Shown here: piece after piece, positions 1 to 10,186 of the stretch
Numbering within the stretch: the stretch's first letter is position 1
How the letters are laid out: each line of letters starts with the position of its first letter
Assembly (NCBI GenBank): GCA_034440635.1
Contig: JAOTON010002065.1
Span: 434,001-498,000 of the forward strand
DNA: 64,000 bases
Reading direction: 5' to 3'
Source: Lepas anatifera
Taxonomy: Eukaryota > Arthropoda > Thecostraca > Lepadidae
The notes under the pieces: model-generated
What the model was told of the DNA's origin: nothing
Database searches by the model: none
The model's input: only the letters and a program-made list of their open reading frames with translations
Position numbers and translations under genes: made by a program

Positions 1-527
1 TTTGGAAGACCGCGCATTCGTGGTGCGGTAGGAGCCTCTTCCAGAAGGTGAAGGAGTTGTTTTCCCTTTTCAGACTTTTGTAACAGTTTTCTTGTTTCTT
101 GGTTGATTTTCTTACTGAGTTTTTCAATAAATCCAGAAGCTTTTTTCTCATAGGTATCCGTGTCTTGTAAGAGATTCTTCATTTTGTTTATGTATGCAGC
201 CTTATCCAATATCACAACTCCTCCTCCTTTATCCGCTTGAGTAATGATTATTGACCGGTCATTGGCAAGGCTCTTCAACGCGTTCATGTATCTTCTAGGT
301 AGTTTATCAGGTTCTTTGTCCGTTAGAGCCTTACAGCATAACAGAATGCCTTGTATAAATCCCTTCTCTATATCATCCTCGTAATATTTGTAGTTCCTAC
401 GGACATGATCTACATAATGATCTTTGTCTCTGCCTGTATCAAACTTGAAACCAAGAGATAACGCTTCTTTTTCATAATTACTGAGTGACCGTGTTGATAA
501 ATTTGTAACTATGTAGCCCTCCATCAT
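1..527 (-). CDS. Penelope-like reverse transcriptase, N-terminal part, running off the left edge
   Basis: The frame is open on the minus strand from a double Met at 527 to the window edge, about 175 codons, with its 3' end outside. Near residues 8-16 it reads VTNLSTRSL, followed by an E-x-x-x-L-x-L-G-F stretch. This resembles the NLS..L...E..LL..G.F block at the start of Penelope-like element (PLE) reverse transcriptases. Residues 97-109 read QADKGGGVVILDK, matching the conserved ADKGGxVVI motif of the first RT block. Next comes a lysine/glutamate-rich stretch ending in TAPRMRGLPK. The YxDD catalytic block and any GIY-YIG endonuclease would lie beyond the edge. The family role is target-primed retrotransposition. 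An in-frame stop lies 13 codons upstream of the first Met, so the 5' part may be truncated. The PLE call is from motif recognition. Confidence 0.8.
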   Translation of the reverse strand, partial: MMEGYIVTNLSTRSLSNYEKEALSLGFKFDTGRDKDHYVDHVRRNYKYYEDDIEKGFIQGILLCCKALTDKEPDKLPRRYMNALKSLANDRSIIITQADKGGGVVILDKAAYINKMKNLLQDTDTYEKKASGFIEKLSKKINQETRKLLQKSEKGKQLLHLLEEAPTAPRMRGLP

Positions 528-1010
528 ATGATTGAAAATATAATTATGTAGCAGACTGTACTTATGCTACCACTTTCCACATTGTGACACGGCCCAGTCC
601 GAGACATTATAGTACCAAATTTCCTATCCTGCAGAGAAGCACACGCCAGAGCCTCTGTCGCCGATTCAGCTTCACCTGTCGGCACTGCGTGGTAACCGCA
701 GGCGACGCACCTGTATGTCAATAACTGGACCAGCGTGGGTATCGCTGACGTCACCCACTTGGCTTGGTGAGGGCAAGAAGGAGGGACAGGCCTGCCATCG
801 ATATACCGCTCAACACCATCTGCGAAGCCCTGCTGGATTCGCAATCATCTCCGGACTTTATCCTCGAGGATGCCTACGTTCTTTTCGCATCTAGCTCAGG
901 CTCGAGAATCTGGCTGTTACGTTTCCGCTGATATCCTCTGAGGAAATGCGTCCCGACCGTGCTGTTTCCCATTAGCGTAGGCCCGTCCTTCCCGTGTCGG
1001 CGGCGGCTAC
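528..1010. other. Unassigned stretch with one CRE octamer
   Basis: No gene is recognised. A frame of about 100 codons at 524-844 on the minus strand has no recognisable motif. The palindromic octamer TGACGTCA lies at 746-753 in the context atcgctgacgtcaccc. Nearly the same context recurs at 27510. Confidence 0.4.
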
Positions 1011-1046
1011 CTCTCTTTTTCTCTCTCTCTCTCGCTCTCTCTCTCT

Positions 1047-1090
<44 letters not shown>

Positions 1091-1203
1091 CCACCCTCTC
1101 TCTCTCTCTCGCCCTCTCTCTCTCACCCTCTCTCTCTCTCTCGCCCTCTCTCTCTCGCTCTCGCCCTCTCTCTCTCTTTTCCCCTACCTCCCTCTCTCCC
1201 TGG
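1011..1203. repeat. CT/GA microsatellite, about 190 bp
   Basis: An almost pure pyrimidine tract of CT dinucleotides with scattered CG and CCC interruptions. The long ORFs read through it (Leu/Ser on plus, Arg/Glu on minus) are artefacts of the dinucleotide repeat. The tract is a mirror repeat, so triplex (H-DNA) formation and GAGA-factor binding are possible. Confidence 0.95.
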
Positions 1204-2078
1204 GTGTGCGTTGCTGTGTGTGTCGCCGGAACCGGACACAAATTACGTTAGTGGCTAGTAATGGCTGGGCTCAGGCACTGCCTTGCAGGGAAATCAGTTC
1301 ATCAAAGCACGAAACCAATGTGTTATATTAACAGAAGTAGGTGAAATCAAGGCATAAGTAAAGTGACTGTGAGCTACCATTACATTATTTTCACGGCTGG
1401 AAGCGCACAGCCTCAGCCAACTAGCACCGGCACAGTGAACGGGGACCAAAGGTTCATATCCATTGGACTGAGCGGTATCGCACGCCGTGACTGGCCACCC
1501 GCATAGTCGGCGGACTCATTGAACATTAACCACGAGCCAGGCACACATGTACTCAATGACACCGAATCTTTGTGTTATGACTTTTTACAGTCTTTTCTAC
1601 AATAATGAATCAGGTAATGGGTTTTAATCAGCACATTTATGAAATTAGATTGCCTTTTTCCAAACTCACCATCATTATCTTCCAAATAATAGTCATCATT
1701 GCACCATGGCGGCGTGCCATGACATACAATTGTGAATGGTGCTTCAGTTCGTAGACTTGAAGTTGCATGTCTAAAGTGAAGCCCAAAGCAATATCGCAAG
1801 TCCATTGTCTCGTTAGGTAGTGAAGCAGCGCTTCAGTCACATGACATTATTTGCTCCCTTTAGTCGCTTATCAAATCGAAGGACTACGAACCGACATGAT
1901 CTCGACTTCGAATCCTAGAAAACGAATCACTGAATTGTTATTCGATGGCTTAACCTATTCTCTGACAATTCCCTTGACGCTTGACAGTTTTGGCAGCATG
2001 ACGCTTGGCAGTTTTAACCAAACCCACATTTATATGTTTTATTAACAAAATTTCCTATCCTGTGCCAACACACTGATG
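1204..2078. other. Unassigned single-copy-looking stretch
   Basis: Moderately AT-rich DNA with only short chance ORFs on both strands. I see no repeat, RNA gene or domain. Confidence 0.4.
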
Positions 2079-2960
2079 TCACTTAACCGCAATTTGAGCC
2101 CCCCCCAATCCCGCAAGACCAACACTTCGGTGGCCCTGAGACTCTACAAATAAGATTTTGAACGGCACTCGGAGAGATGCAGGGGCCCCTGAGAGCAATA
2201 CTCGGAGAGATGCAAGGGCCCCCTGAGAGCAACACTCGGAGAGATGCAAGGGGCCCCTGAGAGCAACACTCGGAGAGATGCAGGGGCCCCTGAGAGCAAC
2301 ACTCGGAGAGATGCAAGGGCCCCTGAGAGCAACACTCGGAGAGATGCAGGGGCCCCTGAGAGCAACACTGGAGATGCAGGGAGCCCCTGAGAGCAACACT
2401 CGAAGATGCAGGGGCCCTGAAAGCAACACTCGGAGCACAGGGCTGCCCTGACCAGCCTGTGAACAAAACTCCGAGCCTCCATGAGATCGGGCAATCGGGG
2501 CCTCTTGATCACGATTCGGGGTCCCTAAATTTTCCAGATCGGGTTCTGACCAACCCACTAGGCTCTCAGGACTTGGATTCGGAGCCCTGATACCAACACT
2601 CTGTTGCACCATGACTACGACTTGGGTCTCCGATGGCTGTGATTTAGGGCCCTCTGGTACCTAAATTTTGGGGCTCCTGGATTAATATTTTGCAGCCATG
2701 AGACTGACACTCGGATGTATTCTTGACTGTGATTATGGAGGCAGAGCATGCTGAGACCAGTTTGTGGCCAACATCCAAGGGCCCCGTTGACCATGATTCA
2801 CGGACCCTCAAGACTTTGACGCTGGTCCTTATACACTGACAAGACCGGCCGGCGGCACAAGGTTCCTCCTTCATAACGATCAGAGGCCTCCTGGGACATG
2901 GTATAGGGTCCCCTAAACTATGATCCGGGACCCTGAGACTAACAGTTGGTAGGCCGCGAA
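2079..2960. repeat. 33-bp minisatellite with decaying flanks
   Basis: The core at about 2160-2440 holds eight to nine units of about 33 bp. Each unit contains gagagatgcaggggcccctg followed by agagcaacactcg. The units are nearly identical in the centre. Because 33 is a multiple of three, three overlapping minus-strand frames stay open and read as 11-residue repeats (for example SVALRGPCISP), which look like by-products rather than a protein. Degenerate relatives with gagccctga, gggaccctgagac and similar phrases continue to about 2960. This suggests a larger, older array whose core was recently homogenised. Confidence 0.9.
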
Positions 2961-3311
2961 TTTGAGGTTTTAGAACGCCACGACACTTGGTCATATGGTC
3001 TAAACCCAGATAGTTCCAGCTCCGGCGCCACTTCTTACACCGGCCTGCGACCGGCCTGAACAGGGCGCTTTGTAGCGTGCAGCACGCGTGCTGACCCGAG
3101 ATAGCCAGGTGACAAAGCATATCCAAAAACCCATGGCTTAGCTTTTTATCCTCCCCAGATCTCACTATTCGCAGCGAAAGAGGTAGTGTTAAGAGCAGAT
3201 TCAGCCCCATCAACCCTGCACAGGCTACATTTACCAACAAACAGCTGTTAGCCTATGAATCAACGTAGCAGTTAGTCTCGTAGAGGATGGCGGAAGTGTG
3301 AGAACAGACAA
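2961..3311. other. Unassigned spacer
   Basis: Between the minisatellite and the first TTAA-family element. No gene or repeat is recognised. Confidence 0.4.
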
Positions 3312-3315
3312 TTAA

Positions 3316-4152
3316 CACGCGCATTGACGGGAGGCGGGTACCCGCCCCCTCCCTCGGGTTTTTCTAAGAGAGCTTAAAAACAGTGGCGCTACGGGCCGCT
3401 GTACTTGGTATGCCTTTTCGCTCATCATTTTTACAACTTCTATCAAATTTTTAAGGTTAGGTCATTACAGGTCAGGTCACCAGTAAAAAAGTTTAAGATA
3501 GCATAAGTAGGAACAGGGTGATCTTATCGAAGTGAAACTCGTATCACATAATGGGCCCACCGAACTCTTTAAAGTATGTTCCGGTATTTTTTATATCGAT
3601 GACCTAAGGTCAGGTACGAGCCATGACCTCTCCATTAGAAAAACATGGGAAAAATGGTTTTAACTGAATAACTTAGTAACGCATGGTGATAAAGCGTTTA
3701 TTCTAACTGCATTAGATTTGCCTTGTCTTTGCGGTTCTAATGATATGCATTATACCCAATTTGACCGTGACCTGAACTCAGGTCAGGTCAAATCCTTGAT
3801 TTGACCTAGCAAGGTCATATGATCATGAATATCATTCAATTCCGCTTGCTGCAAGGATTCATATAGTTTAAATAGTTTTTCTCTATCTTTACTTGTTCAG
3901 ATGTAATGACCGAACACCTTCACTTACATGTTATGCCTATGACGGCATGTTATGACCTCTAGTGACCTTAAATGAGACCTGACAAAAATGGTTCAAACAG
4001 TTTCAATGGAGAGGTGGAATGGGCTACCTAACGCCATTTACCGTTTTTTGTTACCTAGCGTGGTTCTCGAGATCTTAGGGGAGGGCGGGTACCCGCCACC
4101 CCCCGTCAAAGCGAAGGTGGCTCAGACCCCCGTCTTGGTGTGCTCCCGCTAG
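3316..4152 (+). mobile_element. TTAA-family element, copy A
   Basis: The left end is preceded by TTAA (3312-3315) and starts cacgcgcattgacggg. Both ends carry the subterminal palindrome GGCGGGTACCCGCC (near 3333 and 4085). The interior contains many AGGTCA/TGACCT hexamers and aligns by eye with copies E, F and H: the ctgtacttggtatgcc region, then the AGGTCAGGTCA block, then cataatgggcccaccga. The right terminus is diverged, so its end is approximate. No transposase is present, so the copy is non-autonomous. TTAA targets and CCC-type ends in the family fit a piggyBac-like mobiliser. Confidence 0.75.
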
Positions 4153-5708
4153 GTCAAACCCTTCAAAGACGCCAAACCTTACCAATTATTATTTAGACCC
4201 CCGTCATTAAAACGAAGTATGGTCATGGAACACCTTTGCTCCGAAAGACGAGTTTGGAGACAAACAAAATATGCCGCCATTGACTTTTTAGTATGCTCTA
4301 CGCGCCTGATAGCTCAGTTCAAAAACCCACCAAGGTGCCCGTGAGTTTTGTCGTATGAGTGAATGAAAGAAAGAAGAAAAACTGTTCTTTGCTTCAATAT
4401 TTTGGCTGTTTTCCTTTCATTTCCAGTGTCGTCTAGGCTCGCCTCCCTTCTGCACAGGAGCTCCTTTTCGCTGTTTCTTCTTTGATAACGCATTGCCTGA
4501 ATTATAAAGTCCCAAATTTTAAAAAGAATACTCAAGTGCTTGTGCTTGGAATTGTGTTGGATATAAGTTTTATTAAAATGAACGATGATCCCTCGGAAAT
4601 TTTTCATATCCGAAGCATACTCAGTATCGAATTGCAAGGTAATTTGGTTTCATCGGTTTGCTAAATCGATCAAACAATGCCAGTTATCAAAGTGAAATTT
4701 TCAACCTCAAAAGTAGTGATCCAGTAATACAAAAATCTTACAACATTCCGTATATAAACCTGATCTGGAACTGCCTTCTAAAAATGCTACATAAACGGTT
4801 TATTGTCTGGAGCGTATGCAGGCAGCTCGCTGGCCAAACTGGCCGAAATATTGAAGGAAAAATTGAATTGACATGAAGTGGTCAATATTTTCCCAGTTTA
4901 AGGGAAGTGTGGCTGGATTGTATCCCCTAAGCCTGCTCCGGAATTCAGCAACTTGGCTTGTAATTTGTTAAAATATTCTTCATTATCCAATGGTAATTGA
5001 AATTAAGGACCAAAATACAGCCACTATAGCCATGAAATAAAAAACCACATGATATGACTCAATATTGTGATATTTCCTGACCTGATTTAGGCCAAAATAC
5101 AGTTCATTACGCTTTTCATGAAGGGATGAATGCAAGTGAACTCCCATTGTTCATCCAAGTGGTAAGTTAGGAATTAAAATTGTGGGAAATTATTCCAAGG
5201 TGCATTTCTCCTCTGCTGCAATACAAAATGTGATTTACTAGCCATACTGGTTTGATAACTCAACATACATTTATCAAACGCACAGACGTGCTTAGTAAAA
5301 AAGACGATATGGAAAATGTGTGTCAGCTAAATACTATACATTTATGTGTGTCTTTTCATAGTTCTAAGTTGTCTCCAGCAAGGGTGTAGAGTAATACACT
5401 TTGCCCTTGCTAATTGTGATAGCAATGATCCCTGTCGAGGGATCGAGCAAACAGATGCCCTATGGAGCAACCCTCTATCGAGGGATCTGGAAGGCTCTAG
5501 AACACTTTTAGACATAACACGTTCACATACCATTAATTGTCGAACAGCAGTACTTTTTCCATTCGCCTTTGGCATCAGTGCGGCAGCTGTGGGCAAAACA
5601 ATGTAGTTGCACACTAATTTCTTTGCCGCGAAGGTGCCAAGAGATATGGCGTTAGGGCATTTGCACCAATCACAGTTTTTGTGAATGCATTGGCGTTGAT
5701 TCAATACC
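4153..5708. other. Unassigned AT-rich stretch
   Basis: No recognisable gene. A 120-codon minus-strand frame (5342-5704) overlaps an 86-codon plus frame and has no known motif. It spans a short imperfect inverted repeat around gtcgagggatcgag and ctatcgagggatctgg (about 5434-5490). Confidence 0.4.
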
Positions 5709-5962
5709 GGCTCCCTCCCTCCCTCCCTCTCCTTCTCTCTCTTTCTTTCCTCTCTCTCCCTCTCTCTCTCTCCCCTCTCTCTTCCTCTGGCTTTCTCTAT
5801 TTATTTATCTGTTTCCCTCTCTCTCTCTCCCTCTTTCTATTTCCTCCCTTTCTCTCTCTCTCTATCTATCTCTCTCCCGCTCTCTCTCTCTCTATTTCCT
5901 TATATCCTTCGCCCCTTTTCTCTCTTAATCCCTCTCTCTGCCTCTCTCTCTCTCTCTCTCTT
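5709..5962. repeat. CT-rich microsatellite, about 250 bp
   Basis: A polypyrimidine tract of CTCT, CCCT and CTTT units, with short tatt/tatc breaks. The plus ORF across it (Leu/Ser/Pro) is composition-driven. Confidence 0.93.
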
Positions 5963-7092
5963 AAAAATATTGATCTTTGAAGATTCACACTTGTATATGA
6001 AGTCCTGCTGCAATCTTTCGAAGCAAGGCTGCTACGGTGAACTCCTTGAGGTAATTATCGCGAGCGACTCGCCAGTCGGACTCGTATTCAACATTGGCGT
6101 ACGTTGAATGAAGCAACCACCTGTTCCGCGCTGAATTTGTGTTAGTAGTATGGAACCAAGTGGATACAGTAAGGTGAATTGCTTAAAATATGATATCGCT
6201 CTGAAATTAAGCACACCATTTGAGATAAGAAAGCTTCATGTTTCGGACTTATTTTTATTTTCTAGTGACACCCCTCAAAGCAAGCCCAGGCATCAATTTT
6301 CTATGTACGGCTCACCATGTAATTATTGCTTCTACTGACATTAGTGTATTCCATCGTAAGACCGGCTCATTCCTTTATCTACCGTTTGAGTCTCTCTGCT
6401 CGTGAATTTTCCGCCAGTACTACCTACACACATGCATTCTGTCTGAAAGCTGGTATGCCCTCAATGACCTGGCTTTCCCAGCGTGGTACACGGCAGCGCC
6501 GGAGGCTATTCGGCGGCATCCATGGCCTGAGGCGGCGGCGTCTACATGCGCTGTGCGATCAATGCCAACACTGGGGCCGGCCGGCGCACACCCTCTCCCC
6601 AGCGCCGCCAAATAGCTCCGCCAAATACAAACACACTGCTGCTCTTCCCGCCAGATGGGCTGTCCGTGATGTACCAACGGCCGATAATAAAAAGCAGCAG
6701 AGTGTGTATTATCGGCAATGATTGGGGTGCCCAGATTCGAAAACATACGCGAGAAAGACCATTAATTCGGAGGGAATAAGAGACGTCATGGAGAATTTGA
6801 ATATCAACGAAACCTGTCTGAAGAGTTTGGAATTAATTTCATGTTCGAAAATAAGAAAATGCGATGATTCATATTTCAAATCCACTTGAACATTTAGTGT
6901 TGGTCACATCGGCACACCGAAATAAATGGAAACAGAAACCGGAAAGGAATGTAGTCTTTTCGTTGGATTTATTTTTGTGTTGTATTTTGTATTCCGTTGT
7001 TATTCATATTCAACCACGTATCGAGAAGAAATCAGGACGTGGTTATCAGAAATCAGAATAAAAATGAATAGTCGTCGCTGTATCCTTTTTTC
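5963..7092. other. Unassigned stretch with a GC-richer patch
   Basis: A GC-richer patch at about 6470-6660 (gcggcgg, ccggccggcgc) is open on both strands (131 and 108 codons) but shows no known domain. The rest is AT-rich with no recognised feature. Confidence 0.35.
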
Positions 7093-7096
7093 TTAA

Positions 7097-7543
7097 AGGG
7101 AATGTGGCACCTCCACAACGTGATTTTAACTAAGACAGCCAAGTTGTAAAGCAGGTCGGAAAACCCGGTACTCCATATTTCATTTGACTTGGAACTCGAT
7201 ATTTCCGTAGAAAAAAGCTAAAACCTACCTGACACCAGCCCCCCAGCCCCCCGTCGCCGGCGGCCATTGTTAAGAGCTACTGGTGTGACAACATATGCTG
7301 ACGTCACGATGAGCATCAGCCAATCGAAGCCCTTGAAGCGTTTCAAGTATGGTAGTGGTTGCCAAATCGTGACATCATCCACAGTCTGATATTTATTTCT
7401 TTTTCTAGAGGAATATTTTTAAAACCAAATATTGAGCTTATTGTACATTTTTCAGAAAAATCATGAGTGGTTTCGTTATTTTTTACTAAAAGTACGCCTA
7501 ATTGCCCTAAATTCCAGGATTCGACCAAGGTGCCACATGCCCT
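7097..7543. mobile_element. 447-bp TTAA-flanked MITE
   Basis: Both ends abut TTAA (7093-7096 and 7544-7547). The terminal inverted repeats are AGGGAATGTGGCACCT on the left and, read inward, AGGGCATGTGGCACCT on the right: 15 of 16 match. There is no coding capacity. The interior holds a ccgtcgccggcggcc patch and a CRE octamer TGACGTCA at 7309-7316. A TTAA target with AGGG ends suggests a piggyBac-like or other TTAA-specific transposase. It is a different family from the AGGTCA-rich elements. Confidence 0.85.
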
Positions 7544-7547
7544 TTAA

Positions 7548-10140
7548 GGTCTTAGATACTTGGTATTGCGCAATACTTAGCAAATACATTTTAAAATAAA
7601 TACTTTTTGTGTGTGCTCCAAGAAAATTCAACAAACATGGGATGATGAATATTACTTACGTGGTCTTTATATATTTATTGACAGTCCTTATTTTTTATGT
7701 CGATTGAAGTATTTTATCTCATAAGACCTCGATGCAAGTGTGTTTTGGCATGCATACATCTAAAGCCCAAGTGTAAACACTTTATCAGGTATCATATTCT
7801 TTTTATTGTTTTTTTAGTGGTTAATTATCAAGGATTTGAATGTACATTTTTTTCGAAGATTTTCTTTAAGTTCATTTTTTTTTGTCAAACAACAACTTCT
7901 TTCTTGAATTTTTGCTAAAGTTTTGGCGTTGCCACGTGACTCACGTTAACGAACAACTTGTACTGAAAACGAGAATATATCCAAAGAAAAAGAAATCATG
8001 TGCCACGCAATACAAAAGAAGAGTTCGACCACCTCGATGGATGCATCACCTGAAATGGATGCTTCCGACACATCAGAACGAGCAATACATACCACCAAAA
8101 GAAATACGACTGGAGCGATCACCCGTTCTTCATCACACCAATGCGAACCCCTAGTGTGGAGCAGTTTCTGGGAAATAAACCCGTCCTATAAACCCGTCGA
8201 CAGGTTTTATCATACCTCAAATGGATAAGGTTTGATATAATTTAAACCCTTGCCAGCGTTTTTTAGTGTTTAAACCTCACTTATAGGATATTTTTAGCTA
8301 ACCAGGTTTAGCTTTAGCTAAACACGGTTTTTAACTGATATAATCCGACAATGCCGGGCACATATAGTCAAAACAGCTGACGTGCCCTAAAACGGCAATC
8401 ATCTTCAGCGAACCCGTAGTGTAAGCGAAGCCGAGAAACCGACCTGTTACACCTTCGACTTTGTCAATTTCGAATATTTGAGAGTGAATAAGACTGTATG
8501 GAGAGTGCTTTTAAACTAGTGTAACCATTGTCCCTATTCTTGTTCTTCCTGGAAAAGTGAGTGCATGCGTCCGTGGCAGCAGCGACTCCTCAGGCAGTAT
8601 CCTATACTTTCCTTTGCCATCGCGTATCTTTATCCATACCATTTCTTTCCGTAGTCTCCACCACCTCATGTTCATTACAACAATGAAAACTACCGAAGTG
8701 TTTGTAATCAATAACAAAATGAGAATAAATCCTGAGGCCGCATATCAGATTTCACGCTGATCCCAGGTTTGGCCGGTTGTGCAGCCGCCCAAGTAAGCTG
8801 ATGTAGCTCGAAGATATAGGTGGCAGTAGCGACAGCTCTTAGACTGACGGATCGGAGACTGTTGCCAAACTGCGGTTACCGGTTCAAGGGAAAGACTTAA
8901 TTATGCTTCGCACATGTCTTTATGTCAGGAAAGTCTTGTATTTGCCTCATTGCAAGCCAAATCAAATAATGTTGATAAAAGAGAAGAGTTAACCCTCCTT
9001 TACATCAAGGCTTACCAAAACCATGATTTTGCATAAGAAACCTGGTCCTAAATTTATAATTTCTGCCAGAGCTTCCCTACACTATTTTTGTATTAGAGCT
9101 GAGTAACTTTAATCAATAACATTTTCATCACATGGGCTACTGAAAACCTCCTATTCAACATATGCGCCCATTACAAAACAACCACAGAAATCTGTATCAC
9201 CACCCAGAGTAGAAACTGGGCCAGCAGTCTGTATAGGGAAATGGGGCTCAAAGTCAGAAATATTATATTATTATGAACTTGTGCAAAAACCGGGGAATTG
9301 AGAGAGTGGCACACGTCTTCCCTCCTGGATCTGCTCCGGTCATCAGCCGGTTTTAAAAATGAATCAATTGTACTTAGCTTGGAAGTGTATAAGCTGGTAA
9401 TTGATTGAAAGAGTAAGCTTTATTTTGCTTTCCTAAATAGATAACATACCTTCGTATTGTAGGACGAACAAAAGAAAAAAGAAGAATAATTTGATGTAAG
9501 GTAAATTACGTAATTTCAACATCAATAACCATGCACTTCGGATAATTACATTGCGGGATGGTACATTGATTTTGGCCAACACTTAGCAATTTCGCAGCTC
9601 TAAATCCACATTGAGTGCACAAATATAACAAACATATCGCACAGTTCTGCTGGATAGGTGAAGTCCTGCAAATTTATCCTCGTGTTTGAGACGTGATAAC
9701 CCTGAATAAGCTCTAAATAGAATAGAAATAATAATTTTTGTTTTTTAACGACGCACCAACTACTGAGGGCATATATGACCATATATAGCGTTAGAAGGGC
9801 AAGGGGAATGAGCTAGGCTAGAGCTGGTAAGGCGCTTAATCTTGTCTCGGTATGGTCTCTAACCCACAACACCCATCACATGCACAATATCATAGGCCGA
9901 GTCTAGCCTTGATAAGTTGTCTGTTCCAAATGTTCAGCATAAAAACAAAAACTGTGTATATAGTTGTGCTTAAAAAATATCCACGAGAATTGTTCGCTTT
10001 TTGGCATCAAGTATTGTCTGGCATAATTGCGACGTTACCTCTGATTCAGGACATTTTTTGGGTTAAATTACAGTTTATGCTATGGATAAAAAGGGACATT
10101 TCTTAATCGATTCTCATATATTCAAATATGGATAACTGTA
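7548..10140. other. Unassigned AT-rich stretch
   Basis: Long AT-rich DNA with short chance ORFs. A patch near 8540-8760 is open on both strands for about 67 codons without a motif. A weak tRNA-like phrase (gagctggtaaggcgctt near 9820, then ggtctctaaccc) could be an eroded SINE head but is too weak to call. Confidence 0.35.
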
Positions 10141-10162
10141 GTAGCGGATCCAGAGTTTCATT

Positions 10163-10186
10163 TAGGGGGGAGGGGAGGGGGGGTGA
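10163..10186 (+). other. G-run with quadruplex potential
   Basis: Four or more G-runs separated by single bases (aggggggaggggaggggggg). It lies just after agcggatccagag, which resembles the end of the CAGTGGCGG-type MITE family seen at 42.6 kb. Confidence 0.6.

Noticed and set aside
9815..9870. tRNA-like phrase as a tRNA gene or SINE
   Set aside because: The box A and box B matches are weak and no cloverleaf or repeat partner was found.
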